A stretch of 64,000 nucleotides of DNA from Saccharothrix deserti (GCF_009769385.1 NZ_VKAB01000001.1:124001-188000); one strand, 5' to 3'. Positions 37,686 to 47,957 are shown, counted from the first letter of the stretch. Made by a program: numbers and translations. Notes: generated from the letters alone by a model not told the origin.

Positions 37686-38024
37686 ATGATCTCCGACGCG
37701 CTGTCCCGCGCCTTCCAACTGCTGGACCAGGACATGCTCGGCTACCTCGACACGGTCGAGCTGCTGACCAACGAGCACGAGTCCGACGAGGAAACGATCC
37801 TCGCCGTGGCCCGCACCGAGGTCCCCCGCCTGATCGCCGCGCTCCGGGGCACGCTGGGCAACCACCAGGCCGACATCCTCGGACTCTGCCTCGGCTGCGC
37901 ACCGACGTGGATCGACGGCCGGTTCACCCGGACGCCGTGGCCGTGCCCCGTGGTCGACGCCGCCCACAAGTACCTGAAAGACCCGGACAGCATCTACCCG
38001 GACCTCGGTCAACGGTCCCGTTGA
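37686..38024 (+). CDS. Small hypothetical protein, divergent from XRE gene
   Basis: 112 aa, acidic and helical, beginning M-I-S-D-A-L-S-R-A-F-Q-L-L-D and containing three cysteines in L-G-L-C-L-G-C-A and P-W-P-C-P-V-V. No family is recognised. It is transcribed against the cluster and its last 16 bases overlap the 3' end of murD. The 103-base gap to the XRE gene holds CTGCC-AATA-GGCAG, a possible operator. It is probably part of the same inserted module. Confidence 0.55.
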   Translation: MISDALSRAFQLLDQDMLGYLDTVELLTNEHESDEETILAVARTEVPRLIAALRGTLGNHQADILGLCLGCAPTWIDGRFTRTPWPCPVVDAAHKYLKDPDSIYPDLGQRSR

Positions 38025-39382
38025 CCGACCAACCCCAGCACAGCCTCGGTGAACGCCTGCCCGCGATGGGCGTAATCACTGAACATGTCCATCGACGCCG
38101 CCGCCGGGGCCAGCACCACGACATCCCCCGGCTGCGCCATGGAACGGGCAGCGCGCACGGCATCGACCATGGTCGTCTCGGTGGTCTCGTCCAGCACCGC
38201 CACCGGCACCGACGGCGCGTGCCGGGCCAACGCCGAAGCGATCACCTCGCGGTCCGCCCCGATCAACACCGCGCCGCGCAACCGGTGCGCCTCACGCCGG
38301 ACCAACTCGTCCACCGACGCGCCCTTGAGCAACCCGCCGGCCACCCACACCACGCTCTCGTGCGACCGCAACGACGCCGCCGCCGCGTGGGGATTGGTGG
38401 CCTTCGAATCGTTGACGTACGTAACCCCACCGGCCGTCGCCACCAGCACCGCCCGATGCGCACCCGGCCGGAAAGCACGCAGCCCACGGGCCACCGCCTC
38501 CGCCGAAACTCCGTGCGCACGGGCCAGGGCCGCCGCCGCCAACGCGTCCGCGATCCCCGGAGGCCCACCGGGCTGGACGTCGGCCACCGGCAGCAACACC
38601 GTGTCCGGCCCGAACGCCCGGTCGACCAACCGCCCTTCGTGGACCCCGAGCTGCCCTTCCTCCGGCGACCCCAGCGTGAAACCGACGTGCGCGGGCGAGG
38701 GCGAGGAGGCCAAGAGCTCGGCCACCACCGGGTCGTCCACCCCGCCGATCGCGACCTCGCCGGTCAGCACACCGGCCTTCGCCCCGGCGTACGCCTCGAA
38801 CGTGCCGTGCCAGTCCAGGTGGTCCTCGGCCAGGTTCAGCAACACCCCGGCGAACGGCCGCACGGACGGCGACCAGTGCAGCTGGAAGCTCGACAGCTCC
38901 ACCGCCAGCACCCGGCGTCCGGCCAACAGGGCGTCCACCACGGGCAGCCCGACGTTGCCGCACGCCACCGCGTCGATACCGGCCGCACGCAGGATCGACT
39001 CCAACATGCCGACCGTCGTGGTCTTGCCGTTCGTCCCGGTCACCGCGAGCCACGTCGGCGGGTCGGCCAGTTCGAGACCCATCCGCCAGGCCAGCTCGAC
39101 CTCGCCGATCACCTCGATCCCCGCCGCCGTGGCCGCCACCAGCAGCGGGCTGGACGGACGCCAGCCGGGGCTGGTCACGACCAGGTCCGTGCCGGGCGGC
39201 GGCGCGACGAGACCGGGCACCAGCGTCACGCCGGGCAGCAGCTGTTCCAGCGCGGCGAGGCGGTCGGCGGAACCGTCGGTCACGGTGACGACCGCGTCCG
39301 CCGCGAGCAACGCCTCCGCCGCGGACCGGCCGGTCACCCCGGCGCCGGCGACGAGGACGTGACGACCTGCGAGGAATCCCAT
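38009..39382 (-). CDS. murD: UDP-N-acetylmuramoyl-L-alanine:D-glutamate ligase
   Basis: 457 aa. The ATP loop is A-V-T-G-T-N-G-K-T-T-T near residue 113, with N-L-A-E-D-H-L-D-W-H near 180 and N-D-S-K-A-T-N-P-H-A near 311, all MurD hallmarks. ATG at 39382 lies two bases after the mraY stop. Its 3' end overlaps the convergent hypothetical gene, and ftsW, its usual next partner, is 1.5 kb away behind the inserted module. Confidence 0.95.
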   Translation of the reverse strand: MGFLAGRHVLVAGAGVTGRSAAEALLAADAVVTVTDGSADRLAALEQLLPGVTLVPGLVAPPPGTDLVVTSPGWRPSSPLLVAATAAGIEVIGEVELAWRMGLELADPPTWLAVTGTNGKTTTVGMLESILRAAGIDAVACGNVGLPVVDALLAGRRVLAVELSSFQLHWSPSVRPFAGVLLNLAEDHLDWHGTFEAYAGAKAGVLTGEVAIGGVDDPVVAELLASSPSPAHVGFTLGSPEEGQLGVHEGRLVDRAFGPDTVLLPVADVQPGGPPGIADALAAAALARAHGVSAEAVARGLRAFRPGAHRAVLVATAGGVTYVNDSKATNPHAAAASLRSHESVVWVAGGLLKGASVDELVRREAHRLRGAVLIGADREVIASALARHAPSVPVAVLDETTETTMVDAVRAARSMAQPGDVVVLAPAAASMDMFSDYAHRGQAFTEAVLGLVGQRDR

Positions 39383-39384
39383 GG

Positions 39385-40473
39385 TCAGCTCTCGACCGCG
39401 GTCAGCCACTCGCTGTAGAACAGGCCGAGCCCGAGCATGCAGCACATGCCCGCGAGCAGCCAGAACCGGATGATCACCGTGGTTTCGGCCCACCCGGCGA
39501 GTTCGAAGTGGTGGTGGAACGGCGCCATGCGGAACAACCGCCGCCGTGACGTGCGGAAGACCGCGACCTGCAGCACCACCGACAGCGCCTCGACCACGAA
39601 CAGACCGCCGATGACGACCATCAGCAGCTCGGTGCGGGTCGCGATGGACAGACCGGCGACCAGACCGCCCAGCGCGAGCGAGCCCGTGTCACCCATGAAG
39701 ATCTTGGCGGGCGCGGCGTTCCACCACAGGAAGCCGATGCAGCCGGCCATCGCGGCGGCGGCCACCAGCGCCAGGTCCAGCGGGTCGCGCACGTCGTAGC
39801 AGCCGGCGACGAGCAGGTTCGAGCAGTTGTAGCGGAACTGCCAGAAGCTGATCACCACGTAGGTGCCGAGCACCATCGCGGACGTGCCGCCGGCCAGGCC
39901 GTCGAGGCCGTCGGTCAGGTTCACCGCGTTCGACCACGCGCTGATGGCGGCGTAGCAGAACACCACGAATCCGATGACGCCGAACGACACCACGGCGATG
40001 TCACGCACGAACGACAGGTTCACCGAGGCGGGCGTCTGGCCGTCCTTGTTCGGGAACTGCATGACCAGGACGGCGAAGATGATCGTGGCGACGAACTGGC
40101 CGACCAGCTTCGCGGTCTTGTTCAGGCCCAGGTTGCGCTGCTTGCGGATCTTGATGAAGTCGTCCAGGAAGCCGACGACGCCGAGCGACGTGGTCAGCAT
40201 CAGCACCAGCAGGCCGGACGCGCTGGGCGTCTGCTCCGACGCGGACGCCGACATGGAGTTCACCAGGTGCGCGCCGAGGTAGCCCGCCCACATCGCGACC
40301 AGGATCGCGACGCCACCCATGGTGGGCGTGCCGCGCTTGGTCTTGTGGCTCTGCGGTCCCTCTTCGCGGATCTCCTGGCCGAAGCCCTGCCGGGAGAAGA
40401 TCTTGATCAGGTACGGCGTCAGCATGATCGACGCGATCAGCGCGATGGCCGCCGCGATGAGGATGCTCTTCAC
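39385..40473 (-). CDS. mraY: Phospho-MurNAc-pentapeptide translocase
   Basis: 362 aa with ten membrane segments. MraY makes lipid I from UDP-MurNAc-pentapeptide and undecaprenyl phosphate. Catalytic-region motifs are F-L-D-D-F-I-K near residue 104, [11 protein letters not shown] near 186, [12 protein letters not shown] near 260 and the H-H-H-F-E triad near 324. GTG at 40473 overlaps the murF stop (GTGA). Confidence 0.96.
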   Translation of the reverse strand: MKSILIAAAIALIASIMLTPYLIKIFSRQGFGQEIREEGPQSHKTKRGTPTMGGVAILVAMWAGYLGAHLVNSMSASASEQTPSASGLLVLMLTTSLGVVGFLDDFIKIRKQRNLGLNKTAKLVGQFVATIIFAVLVMQFPNKDGQTPASVNLSFVRDIAVVSFGVIGFVVFCYAAISAWSNAVNLTDGLDGLAGGTSAMVLGTYVVISFWQFRYNCSNLLVAGCYDVRDPLDLALVAAAAMAGCIGFLWWNAAPAKIFMGDTGSLALGGLVAGLSIATRTELLMVVIGGLFVVEALSVVLQVAVFRTSRRRLFRMAPFHHHFELAGWAETTVIIRFWLLAGMCCMLGLGLFYSEWLTAVES

Positions 40474-41942
40474 TTGCTGACCGCCTCCAGGAGAGCCTCG
40501 GCAACCCGCCACAGGCCGTATGAGTTGGATGCCTTCACCAGGACGACGTCACCGGGCCGCACCTGGTCGCGCAGCAGCTCGACGGCCGCCGTCACGTCGG
40601 GCACCAAAATCGCTTCTTCTCCCCATGATCCTTCCAGGTGCGCCCCTTGGTGCATCGCCCGGGCGTCCTGACCGACCACGACCAGCTTGTTGATGTCCAA
40701 GCGGACCGCGAGCCGTCCGATCTCGTCGTGCGCGCGGATCGAATCCGCACCCAGTTCGGCCATCGGGCCGAGCACCGCCCAGCTCCGGCGGGCGGGCGTG
40801 GTGGCCCGGGAGATGGTGGCGAGCGACTTCAGCGCCGCACGCACCGACTCCGGGTTCGCGTTGTACGCGTCGTTGACGATCGTCACACCGTCAGGACGTT
40901 CGGAGACCGCCATGCGATGCGCGGAGACCCGTTCGGCGTTGCCGAGACTTTGCGCGATCTGCTCGGGCGTGGCGCCGAGTTCCAGCGCGATCGCGGCGGC
41001 GGTGAGGGCGTTGCCGACCTGGTGCGGTCCGTGCACGGCGAGCCTGACCTGCGCTTCGCCCTGCGGCGTGACCAGGGTGAAGCGGGCGCGGGCCTGCTCG
41101 TCCAGCTCGATGTCCTTCGCGCGGACGTGCGCGGCGCTGTTCTCGCCGACGAGGACGACCTTGGCCCTGGTGCGGCCGGCCATGCCCGCGACCAGCGGGT
41201 CGTCGGCGTTCAGGATCGCGATGCCGTCCTCGGGCAGGGCCTCGACCAGCTCACCCTTGGCCTGGGCGATGCCCTGGCGTGAGCCGAACTCGCCGACGTG
41301 CGCGCTGCCGACGTTGAGGACCGCGCCGACGCGCGGCGGGGCGACCCGGCACAGCTCGGCGATGTGCCCGACGCCCCGGGCGCTCAGCTCCAGCACCAGG
41401 AACCGGGTGTCCTCGTCGACGCGCAGGGCCGTCCACGGGTGGCCCAGTTCGTTGTTGAACGATCCGGGCGGCGCGATGGTCTGGCCGAGCGGGGCGAGCA
41501 CCTGGGCGATCAGGTCTTTGGTGGACGTCTTGCCGGACGACCCGGTCACGCCGATGACGGTCAGGTTCTCCAGCCGGTCCGTGACGTGGCGGGCGAGCTT
41601 CGCCAGCGCCGCCAGCACCGCCGCGCCCGCGCCGTCCGTGTCGCCGGACAGCACGTAGGCGTTGCCGCCGTCCTTGCCCAGGACCTTCTCCGCCGGGGGC
41701 GCGATGACGGCGGGCGCGTCGACCTCCCGGCCCGCCAGCACGCCGACCGCGCCCTGTGCGACGGCCTGGGCGGCGAAGTCGTGGCCGTCGACCCGTTCAC
41801 CGGGCAGCGCCAGGAACAGGCCGCCGGGCGTGAGCTTGCGGGTGTCGAACTCGACGGACCCGGTGACCACCTCGGCGCCGGTGGCGTTGTGCAGCTTGCC
41901 GCCGACGACCTCGGCGATCTCGGCCAGGCTCAAGTGGATCAC
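40470..41942 (-). CDS. murF: UDP-MurNAc-tripeptide:D-Ala-D-Ala ligase
   Basis: 490 aa Mur ligase. The ATP loop reads [12 protein letters not shown] near residue 137, with N-N-E-L-G-H-P near 163, D-A-Y-N-A-N-P-E-S near 357 and G-P-M-A-E-L-G near 390. It attaches D-Ala-D-Ala to complete the stem peptide. Starts at GTG 41942 overlapping the murE stop (GTGA) and is coupled downstream to mraY. Confidence 0.95.
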   Translation of the reverse strand: MIHLSLAEIAEVVGGKLHNATGAEVVTGSVEFDTRKLTPGGLFLALPGERVDGHDFAAQAVAQGAVGVLAGREVDAPAVIAPPAEKVLGKDGGNAYVLSGDTDGAGAAVLAALAKLARHVTDRLENLTVIGVTGSSGKTSTKDLIAQVLAPLGQTIAPPGSFNNELGHPWTALRVDEDTRFLVLELSARGVGHIAELCRVAPPRVGAVLNVGSAHVGEFGSRQGIAQAKGELVEALPEDGIAILNADDPLVAGMAGRTRAKVVLVGENSAAHVRAKDIELDEQARARFTLVTPQGEAQVRLAVHGPHQVGNALTAAAIALELGATPEQIAQSLGNAERVSAHRMAVSERPDGVTIVNDAYNANPESVRAALKSLATISRATTPARRSWAVLGPMAELGADSIRAHDEIGRLAVRLDINKLVVVGQDARAMHQGAHLEGSWGEEAILVPDVTAAVELLRDQVRPGDVVLVKASNSYGLWRVAEALLEAVSK

Positions 41943-43468
41943 CGCAAGGCTCCCCGGATCGCTTCGGTCAGTGCGTCCACGTCGGAGAACGGGTGCACCA
42001 CGCCCGCGACCTCCTGGCCGGTCTCGTGGCCCTTGCCCGCGACCACGACGACGTCGCCGGTGCGCGCGAGGGACACCGCGTGCTCGACGGCACGGCGGCG
42101 GTCGCCGATCTCCACGACCTCGCCGCGTTCGTCGTCCGGCACGGCCAGCGCGCCGCGCAGCATCGCCGCCCGGATCTCCGCCGGGTCCTCGCTGCGCGGG
42201 TTGTCGTCGGTGACGACCAGGACGTCACTGCGCCGTGCGGCTTCCTCGCCCATGAGGGGCCGCTTGGCGGTGTCCCGGTCCCCGCCGCAGCCCAGGACGG
42301 TGATGACGCGGCCGGTGGCGCGGGCGCGGACCGCGTCGAGGGCGAGCGCGACGGCGGCCGGTTTGTGCGAGTAGTCCACCACGGCGGTGTAGTCCTGGCC
42401 CTCGTCGACCCGCTGCATGCGTCCGGGGACCTGGACGTTCCGGAGTCCTTCGCGGATGGCGTCCGGCTCGATGCCCTGCGTGCGGAGGCAGGCGATGGCG
42501 AGCAGGGCGTTGGCGACGTTGAAGTCACCGGGGAGGCTGAGCTCGACGTCGATCGTGACCCCGTCCGGACCGTGCGCGGTGAAGGTCTGCTCGCCGGTGG
42601 CGGACACGGTGACGTCGGTGGCCGTCCAGTCGGCGGGCTTGGTCGTGGCGACCGTGACGGTGTGGTCCTTGACCAGGCGGGGACCCCACTCGCCGTCCAC
42701 GCAGACCACCTCCGTGCGGGCCCGGCCGTCGAACAGCTCGGCCTTGGTCCGGAAGTAGTCCTCCATGTCGGGGTGGAAGTCCAGGTGGTCCTGGGAGAGG
42801 TTGGTGAACGCGCCGACCGCGAACCCCACGCCACCGACGCGGCCCAGCCGCAGGGCGTGGCTGGAGACCTCCATGGTGACGTCCGTGGTGCCGCATTCGA
42901 GCATCACGGCCAGGAGGGCTTGCAGGTCAGGGGCCTCGGGGGTGGTGAGGGCGCTGTCGAGCCTGCTGCCCGCGACACGCGTCTCGACCGTGCCGATGAG
43001 CCCGGTGGCGCGACCGGCCGCGCGGAGCGCCGACTCGATCATGTAGCTGGTGGTGGTCTTGCCGGACGTCCCGGTCACACCCCACACCGCGAGCTTCGTC
43101 GACGGGTCGCCGTAGACGCGGGAGGCGAGCCGGCCGAGCACCGCGCGCGGGTCCGGGTGCACCAGCACCGGCACACCGTGCACCTTCGCCGCGCCCTCGG
43201 CGTCGGTCAGCACGGCGACCGCGCCGTTCTCGACGGCCTGGTCGGCGAACTCGGCCCCGTGCACCCGCGTGCCAGGGAGGGCGGCGAAGAGGTCGCCGGG
43301 CCGGACGTGCTGGGCGCGCAGCGTCACGCCGCCGACCTGGACGTGTGCCCGGTCGGGGGCGGTCAGGTGCGCGTCGACGGTCGTGGCGAGCTCGGACACG
43401 GCAACGGGCTGGGTGCGGGAAGGGCGAGGCGGAGCTGTCGCGACCTTGCCCTCGAGCTTGGCAGGCAC
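41939..43468 (-). CDS. murE: UDP-MurNAc-dipeptide:meso-diaminopimelate ligase
   Basis: 509 aa from GTG at 43468. ATP loop W-G-V-T-G-T-S-G-K-T-T-T near residue 128. The D-N-P-R motif (D-D-N-P-R-S-E-D-P near 410) indicates that the third residue is meso-diaminopimelate, as expected for this lineage. H-D-L/Q-D-H-L-D-F-H near 230 is the domain-2 metal region. The 312-base gap upstream, before ftsI's stop, has no gene I can support. Confidence 0.95.
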   Translation of the reverse strand: MPAKLEGKVATAPPRPSRTQPVAVSELATTVDAHLTAPDRAHVQVGGVTLRAQHVRPGDLFAALPGTRVHGAEFADQAVENGAVAVLTDAEGAAKVHGVPVLVHPDPRAVLGRLASRVYGDPSTKLAVWGVTGTSGKTTTSYMIESALRAAGRATGLIGTVETRVAGSRLDSALTTPEAPDLQALLAVMLECGTTDVTMEVSSHALRLGRVGGVGFAVGAFTNLSQDHLDFHPDMEDYFRTKAELFDGRARTEVVCVDGEWGPRLVKDHTVTVATTKPADWTATDVTVSATGEQTFTAHGPDGVTIDVELSLPGDFNVANALLAIACLRTQGIEPDAIREGLRNVQVPGRMQRVDEGQDYTAVVDYSHKPAAVALALDAVRARATGRVITVLGCGGDRDTAKRPLMGEEAARRSDVLVVTDDNPRSEDPAEIRAAMLRGALAVPDDERGEVVEIGDRRRAVEHAVSLARTGDVVVVAGKGHETGQEVAGVVHPFSDVDALTEAIRGALR

Positions 43469-43780
43469 GCGCGGAAGGCTACCGGCGCACGGAGAGTGTT
43501 CGTCCGGCACGTCCACTCGGGACCGGATTTCCGGTACCGGGAGGCGGTCCACAGCCGGCAAAGTCCGGTGCATGGCGGCCAGACGACCGGAGGATTCCCG
43601 GGAATCCGGGGAAGAACGCGGGTTACTGCGTCCACGGGCCCACGGCAGCAGCAGCGGCGGGGGCGGGGGCGGCTACGACATCGGATTCGGCGGTGAACCG
43701 GTTCGGGATTCAGCGCAGGAGGAGGCGGGAGCGGGGGCGGTGACTGATGGGTTCCCGAAAACCGCCGTGTCGGCGTGACG
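43469..43780. other. 312-base intergenic gap between ftsI and murE
   Basis: Neither strand carries a convincing gene; the open frames have glycine/serine or arginine low complexity. It includes a GGGGGCGGGGGCGG-rich stretch near 43660 and a CCGG-ATTT-CCGG inverted repeat at about 43523-43534. It most likely holds a promoter for murE, since the two genes are not coupled here as elsewhere in the cluster. Confidence 0.4.
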
Positions 43781-45685
43781 TCAGCGCACCAGGGGGACGA
43801 CGGGGCTCTGTTCGGCCGACAACGGCAGCTGGTAGCGCTGTGAGAGGTACGACGCGATGTCGTGGAACAGCGGCGCGGCGGACTGGGGGGCCTCGGTCGG
43901 GTTGTCGAGCATGATGCCGATCACGAACCTGGGGTTGTCGGCGGGCAGGATGCCGGCGAACGTGATCCAGTACTGCGAGCTGCTGTAACAGTTGCACTTC
44001 GGGTCGACCTGCTGCGCCGTCCCCGTCTTGCCCGAGATCTGGTACCCCGGCAGCTGCGCCGGGGTCCCGGTCCCGCTCTGCGCGAGATCCCCCGGCACGT
44101 TCTGCATCACCGCGCGGAACATGTCGCGCACCGTCTTGGCCGTCTGCGGCGACACGACCCGCTCGCCCTCCGGCTGCTCCATCTCCTTGCGGCTGCCGTC
44201 GGCCGACACCTCGGCCCGCACGATCCGCGGCGGGATGCGCACGCCGTCGTTCGCGATCGCCTGGTACATCCCGGTCATCTGGAGCAACGTCATGTTCAGG
44301 CCCTGCCCGATGGGCAGGTTGCCGAACGTCGACCCCGACCACTGGTTGAGCGCCGGCACGTAGCCCGGCTCCTCGCCGGGCAGCCCGGACTGGGTCCGCT
44401 TGCCGAGCCCGAACTTCCGCAGCATCTCGGCGTACCGCTCCTGCCCGATCTTCTGCGCCGTCATCAGCGTGCCGACGTTGGACGACCTCGCGAACACGCC
44501 GGTGAACGTCATGTCCAGCGGGCCGTGGTTCCACCAGTCCCTGATCACCCGGTCGGCGACCTTGATGGTGCCGTCGACCTCCAGCACGCTGTCCGGCTGG
44601 TAGATGCCGTCCTCGATGGCCGTCGCCGCGGTCACGACCTTGTTCACCGAACCCGGCTCGAACACCGAGGTGACGGCGATGTTGCGCAACTGCTCCTCGC
44701 CGGCCTTGCCGAAGTTGTACGGGTCGAACGTCTTGTCGTTGGCCATCGCGACGATCTCGCCGGTCCGGCTGTCGAGCACCACCGCCGACCCGCTGCGCGC
44801 CTTCGACTTCTTCGTGTAGTCGGTGACCATGCGCTGCAACGCGTACTGGGTGTCCACGTCCAACGTCAGCTCGATGCTCTTGCCTGGCGTGGCGGCGGCC
44901 AGTTCACGCGACCGGTTCGGCCCCGGGATGACGACGTTGTCGTTGCCCTGCATGGTGTCCACGACCCGCTGCCCGTTGCGGCCGGCGAGCAGGTTGTCCT
45001 GCGAGATCTCCAACCCCAGCAGGCCGTGCGTGGCGGGCGGGTCCTCGTTCTTGCGCCAGTTCGCCGCGCCGATGATGTTCGACGCCAGCTCGCCGTTCGG
45101 GTACACGCGGACGGCCCGGTACTCGGAGCCGATGTCGTGGTACTTCTCCGTGATGACGGCGGCCTTGGCCGGCTCGACGTTGTCCACCAGCTCGACGTAG
45201 GTGGTGTCCTGGGACAGCTTGGCGAGCATGGTGTCCCGGTCGGTCTTCTGCCCGGTGACCTCCTTGCCCAGCGTCTGCTCGATGAACCCCGCGATGTCCG
45301 CGATCCGGTCCTCGAAGCTGCCGACGTCCGGGTCGATCTCCAGCGCCTTCGCCCAGTCCTCGCGCATCTTCTGGGGCACGGCGTAGAGCGAGCGCGCCTC
45401 CACGCTGAACGCCAGCTGGTTGCCGTTGCGGTCCAGGATCGAGCCGCGCGCGGCCGGGATGTCGATCCGCGTGGCGCGCTGCTGCTCGGCCTGCGCGGAC
45501 AGCGCCTCGGCCTGGAAGCCCTGGACCTGCACCAGCTTGACGCCCGCGGCGAGCAACGCCCCCACGAGCAGCAGGCGGCCCACCGTGAGGCGGACCCGGC
45601 TGTTGCCGCCACGCCGCCGCTTGGGTGCGGGCCCCCGGACGGACAACGGGCGTCGCACGGGCCTGCCCCGGCTGGGCCCCGGCAT
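43781..45685 (-). CDS. ftsI: Septal penicillin-binding protein FtsI (PBP3/PbpB)
   Basis: 634 aa. A basic N-terminus, one membrane segment (about residues 36-55), a dimerisation/pedestal domain, then the transpeptidase domain: active-site S-V-N-K in F-E-P-G-S-V-N-K near residue 340, S-S-N in A-R-S-S-N-V-G-T near 400 and K-T-G in S-G-K-T-G-T-A-Q near 555. After the K-T-G a C-N-C pair occurs (D-P-K-C-N-C-Y). ATG at 45685 is preferred over GTG 45688 for spacing from GGAGG; the ATG overlaps the ftsL stop (TGATG). Confidence 0.95.
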   Translation of the reverse strand: MPGPSRGRPVRRPLSVRGPAPKRRRGGNSRVRLTVGRLLLVGALLAAGVKLVQVQGFQAEALSAQAEQQRATRIDIPAARGSILDRNGNQLAFSVEARSLYAVPQKMREDWAKALEIDPDVGSFEDRIADIAGFIEQTLGKEVTGQKTDRDTMLAKLSQDTTYVELVDNVEPAKAAVITEKYHDIGSEYRAVRVYPNGELASNIIGAANWRKNEDPPATHGLLGLEISQDNLLAGRNGQRVVDTMQGNDNVVIPGPNRSRELAAATPGKSIELTLDVDTQYALQRMVTDYTKKSKARSGSAVVLDSRTGEIVAMANDKTFDPYNFGKAGEEQLRNIAVTSVFEPGSVNKVVTAATAIEDGIYQPDSVLEVDGTIKVADRVIRDWWNHGPLDMTFTGVFARSSNVGTLMTAQKIGQERYAEMLRKFGLGKRTQSGLPGEEPGYVPALNQWSGSTFGNLPIGQGLNMTLLQMTGMYQAIANDGVRIPPRIVRAEVSADGSRKEMEQPEGERVVSPQTAKTVRDMFRAVMQNVPGDLAQSGTGTPAQLPGYQISGKTGTAQQVDPKCNCYSSSQYWITFAGILPADNPRFVIGIMLDNPTEAPQSAAPLFHDIASYLSQRYQLPLSAEQSPVVPLVR

Positions 45686-46419
45686 CACTGACCTCCTGGT
45701 ACCGGCTGTTCCACGACTCGCTGCCCGCCCTGGGCCGGCGGCTGACCACCCGGCTGGGCGCCCTGCTGACCTTGCTGACCCTCCGGGCCCTGCTGACCTT
45801 GCCGGCCCTGTTGCTGACCGGTCTGGGCCTGCTCGGCGGGCGGCGTCTGCTGTTGTGTCTGTTGTGTCTGCTGCTGTTGCGCCTGCGCCTGGGCCTGGGC
45901 CTGGGGCGCGGTGGACGGCGCGGGCGGCTGGACCGCCGACGGCTTCCCGTACACCTCGACCGACCCGTCCGGCAGCTGCCGCAACCGCGCCGGGTCACCG
46001 GCCGGGACCAGCCCGAGCTTCGCCGCGGCCTCGGCCAGCTCCAGCGGCGACTCGGCCAGCGCGACCTCCTGCCGCAGCTGCTCGACCTGCCGGGCGAGCC
46101 TGGTCTCCTCGGCCCGCGCGTCCTGCAGCCGGTACGAGTCCGCGGTCGCCTGGGTCGACAGCCACATGATCGCGGTGAGGCCGACGCCGAGCACGATCAT
46201 CACCATCACCACGAACGGCGCCTTGGGCGCGGGCATGGGCTGACGGGTCACCGCCGTGCCGCGCGAAGCCGACGCACGCTGTGCACGCCGCGCGTAAGCG
46301 CGCTCCGCCGCGGGCGACCGACGACGTTCCGTCGGCACCGCCTTCAGCGCGCGCTCACGGGGCTTGGCCGGCCTTGCCGGGGACGGCACACCGCCGCCGG
46401 TCCGTGCCGGTGCGGTCAT
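45685..46419 (-). CDS. ftsL: FtsL-like septum protein with Q-rich tail
   Basis: 244 aa. A basic N-terminus, one membrane segment (residues 70-88, [13 protein letters not shown]), and a coiled coil with a leucine heptad ([14 protein letters not shown]) define FtsL. Position between rsmH and ftsI confirms it. From about residue 160 the tail is unusual: repeated Q-A then Q-Q-T-Q-Q and G-Q-Q-G units rich in Gln, Gly and Pro. It is coupled by ATGA to rsmH and TGATG to ftsI. Confidence 0.85.
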   Translation of the reverse strand: MTAPARTGGGVPSPARPAKPRERALKAVPTERRRSPAAERAYARRAQRASASRGTAVTRQPMPAPKAPFVVMVMIVLGVGLTAIMWLSTQATADSYRLQDARAEETRLARQVEQLRQEVALAESPLELAEAAAKLGLVPAGDPARLRQLPDGSVEVYGKPSAVQPPAPSTAPQAQAQAQAQQQQTQQTQQQTPPAEQAQTGQQQGRQGQQGPEGQQGQQGAQPGGQPPAQGGQRVVEQPVPGGQ

Positions 46420-47363
46420 GTCGCCTCCCGGATGCGTTCCGCCGCCCGCAGCCTCACCGAGGCGGCCCTGGGGTTCTCCTCGATCTCCTGCTCGTTCGCC
46501 TGCTCCGCGCCCCTGGTCACCAGTCGCAGCTGGGGACCGTGACCGGGCAGTTCGACCGGCAGGTCCTGCGGCGTCGTCGACGTGGCCAACGCGGTGAACG
46601 CCCGCTTGACCATCCGGTCCTCCAGGGACTGGTAGGACTCCACGACGATCCGCCCGCCGACGGCCAGCGCCGACAGCGCCGCGGGCAACGCCAGGCGCAG
46701 CGACTCCAGCTCCTGGTTCACCTCGATGCGCAGCGCCTGGAACGTCCGCTTCGCCGGATGACCACCCGTGCGCCGCGTCGCCGCCGGCACCACGTCGTAG
46801 AGCAGCTCGACCAGCCGCCCGCTGGTGGTGAACGGCTCGCGCTCCCGTTCCCTCACCACCGCGCCGGCGATCTTGCGGGCGAACCGCTCCTCGCCGTAGT
46901 CGCGCAGGATCCGGGTCAGGTCGTCGACCGGGTACGTGTTCAGCACGTCGGCCGCCGTCGTCCCGGTGCCCGCGCTCATCCGCATGTCCAGCGGCGCGTC
47001 CTTGGAGTACGCGAACCCGCGCTCCTCGGCGTCCAGCTGCAGCGAGGACACCCCGAGGTCCATCAGGATCCCGTCGACCTTCACGCCGCCGACCGCTTCC
47101 GCGATCCCGTCGTACGTGGTCTGCACTAATTCGACGCGATCACCGAACGGCGCCAACCGCTCCCGCGACAGCGCGATGGCCTGCGGATCGCGGTCCAACC
47201 CGATCAACCGCACCCGGGGGTGCGCCTGGAGCACCGCCTCGGAATGCCCGCCCAGACCGAGCGTGCAGTCCACGAACACGGCGTCCCGATCGGCCAACGC
47301 GGGGGCCAGCAGGTCCAGGACGCGGTCGAGCAGCACCGGCACGTGCCGCGCTCGCTCCACCAC
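46416..47363 (-). CDS. rsmH: 16S rRNA (cytosine1402-N4)-methyltransferase
   Basis: 315 aa from GTG 47363 (or 47360). RsmH/MraW methylates C1402 of 16S rRNA. Start H-V-P-V-L-L near residue 7, SAM loop D-C-T-L-G-L-G-G-H near 33, G-L-D-R-D-P-Q-A near 57, D-L-G-V-S-S-L-Q-L near 103 and the late [12 protein letters not shown] near 214. It follows mraZ after a structured 162-base leader and is coupled to ftsL. Confidence 0.95.
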   Translation of the reverse strand: MVERARHVPVLLDRVLDLLAPALADRDAVFVDCTLGLGGHSEAVLQAHPRVRLIGLDRDPQAIALSRERLAPFGDRVELVQTTYDGIAEAVGGVKVDGILMDLGVSSLQLDAEERGFAYSKDAPLDMRMSAGTGTTAADVLNTYPVDDLTRILRDYGEERFARKIAGAVVREREREPFTTSGRLVELLYDVVPAATRRTGGHPAKRTFQALRIEVNQELESLRLALPAALSALAVGGRIVVESYQSLEDRMVKRAFTALATSTTPQDLPVELPGHGPQLRLVTRGAEQANEQEIEENPRAASVRLRAAERIREAT

Positions 47364-47404
47364 GCCCCCTCCCTGGATGATCCCCCCTCGCACGACTAAA
47401 TGAA

Positions 47405-47504
47405 TTCGGGTGTCGTCAGGTCCCCGCCCGCCCGTCGGACCTGGCGCCGGGGAAGGTGCGCCAGGGCCGAAAGCCGAGCGGACCGAGGCCTCACGGCACC
47501 CGAA
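47405..47504 (-). ncRNA. Structured mraZ-rsmH leader, possible mraW RNA-motif relative
   Basis: The 162-base mraZ-rsmH gap can fold into a closed structure: TTCGGGTG pairs with CACCCGAA (47497-47504 with 47405-47412, minus-strand sense), enclosing a perfect CCTGGCGC/GCGCCAGG hairpin (47440-47447 with 47458-47465). A conserved RNA, the mraW motif, has been described in front of mraW in mycobacteria. Similarity is judged from location and helices only. Confidence 0.4.
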
Positions 47505-47525
47505 ACCTCGAAACAACGGCCTGCC

Positions 47526-47957
47526 TCAGAAGACGCCGGGCAGCACCTCCTCGCGAGCCGTCGCGTAGCTGTCCTCGTGCTCGTCGAGGTAGCGCTGCCA
47601 CGCCTGCGCGTCCCAGATCTCCAGCCGGTTGATCGCGCCGATGACCACGCACTCCTTGGTCAACCCCGCGTAACGGCGCAGCTCCGGTGCGATCGACACC
47701 CGGCCCTGGCCGTCCGGCCGCTGCTCGTCGGTCCCCGCGAACAGGTAGCGCTGGTAGGCGCGGACGGCCTCGTTGGTGAAAGGAGCATCCGCCACCTTGC
47801 GCGCCATCTGCTCGAACTCGGCCCGAGGGAACACGTAGAGGCAGTGGTCCTGGCCCTTGGTGACCATGAGACCCCCCGCTAGCGCGTCCCGGAACTTCGC
47901 AGGCAGCGTCAGTCGGCCCTTGTCGTCCAGCCTCGGGTAGTGAGTGCCGAGAAACAC
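47526..47957 (-). CDS. mraZ: Transcriptional regulator MraZ
   Basis: 143 aa, the same size as mycobacterial MraZ. It has two AbrB-like repeats: residues 1-60 ([19 protein letters not shown]) and 75-130 ([13 protein letters not shown]), each with the D-x-x-G-R motif. GTG at 47957 follows GAGGTG. It represses or tunes the division cluster through direct repeats upstream; four such repeats are visible at 48018-48052. Confidence 0.95.
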   Translation of the reverse strand: MFLGTHYPRLDDKGRLTLPAKFRDALAGGLMVTKGQDHCLYVFPRAEFEQMARKVADAPFTNEAVRAYQRYLFAGTDEQRPDGQGRVSIAPELRRYAGLTKECVVIGAINRLEIWDAQAWQRYLDEHEDSYATAREEVLPGVF

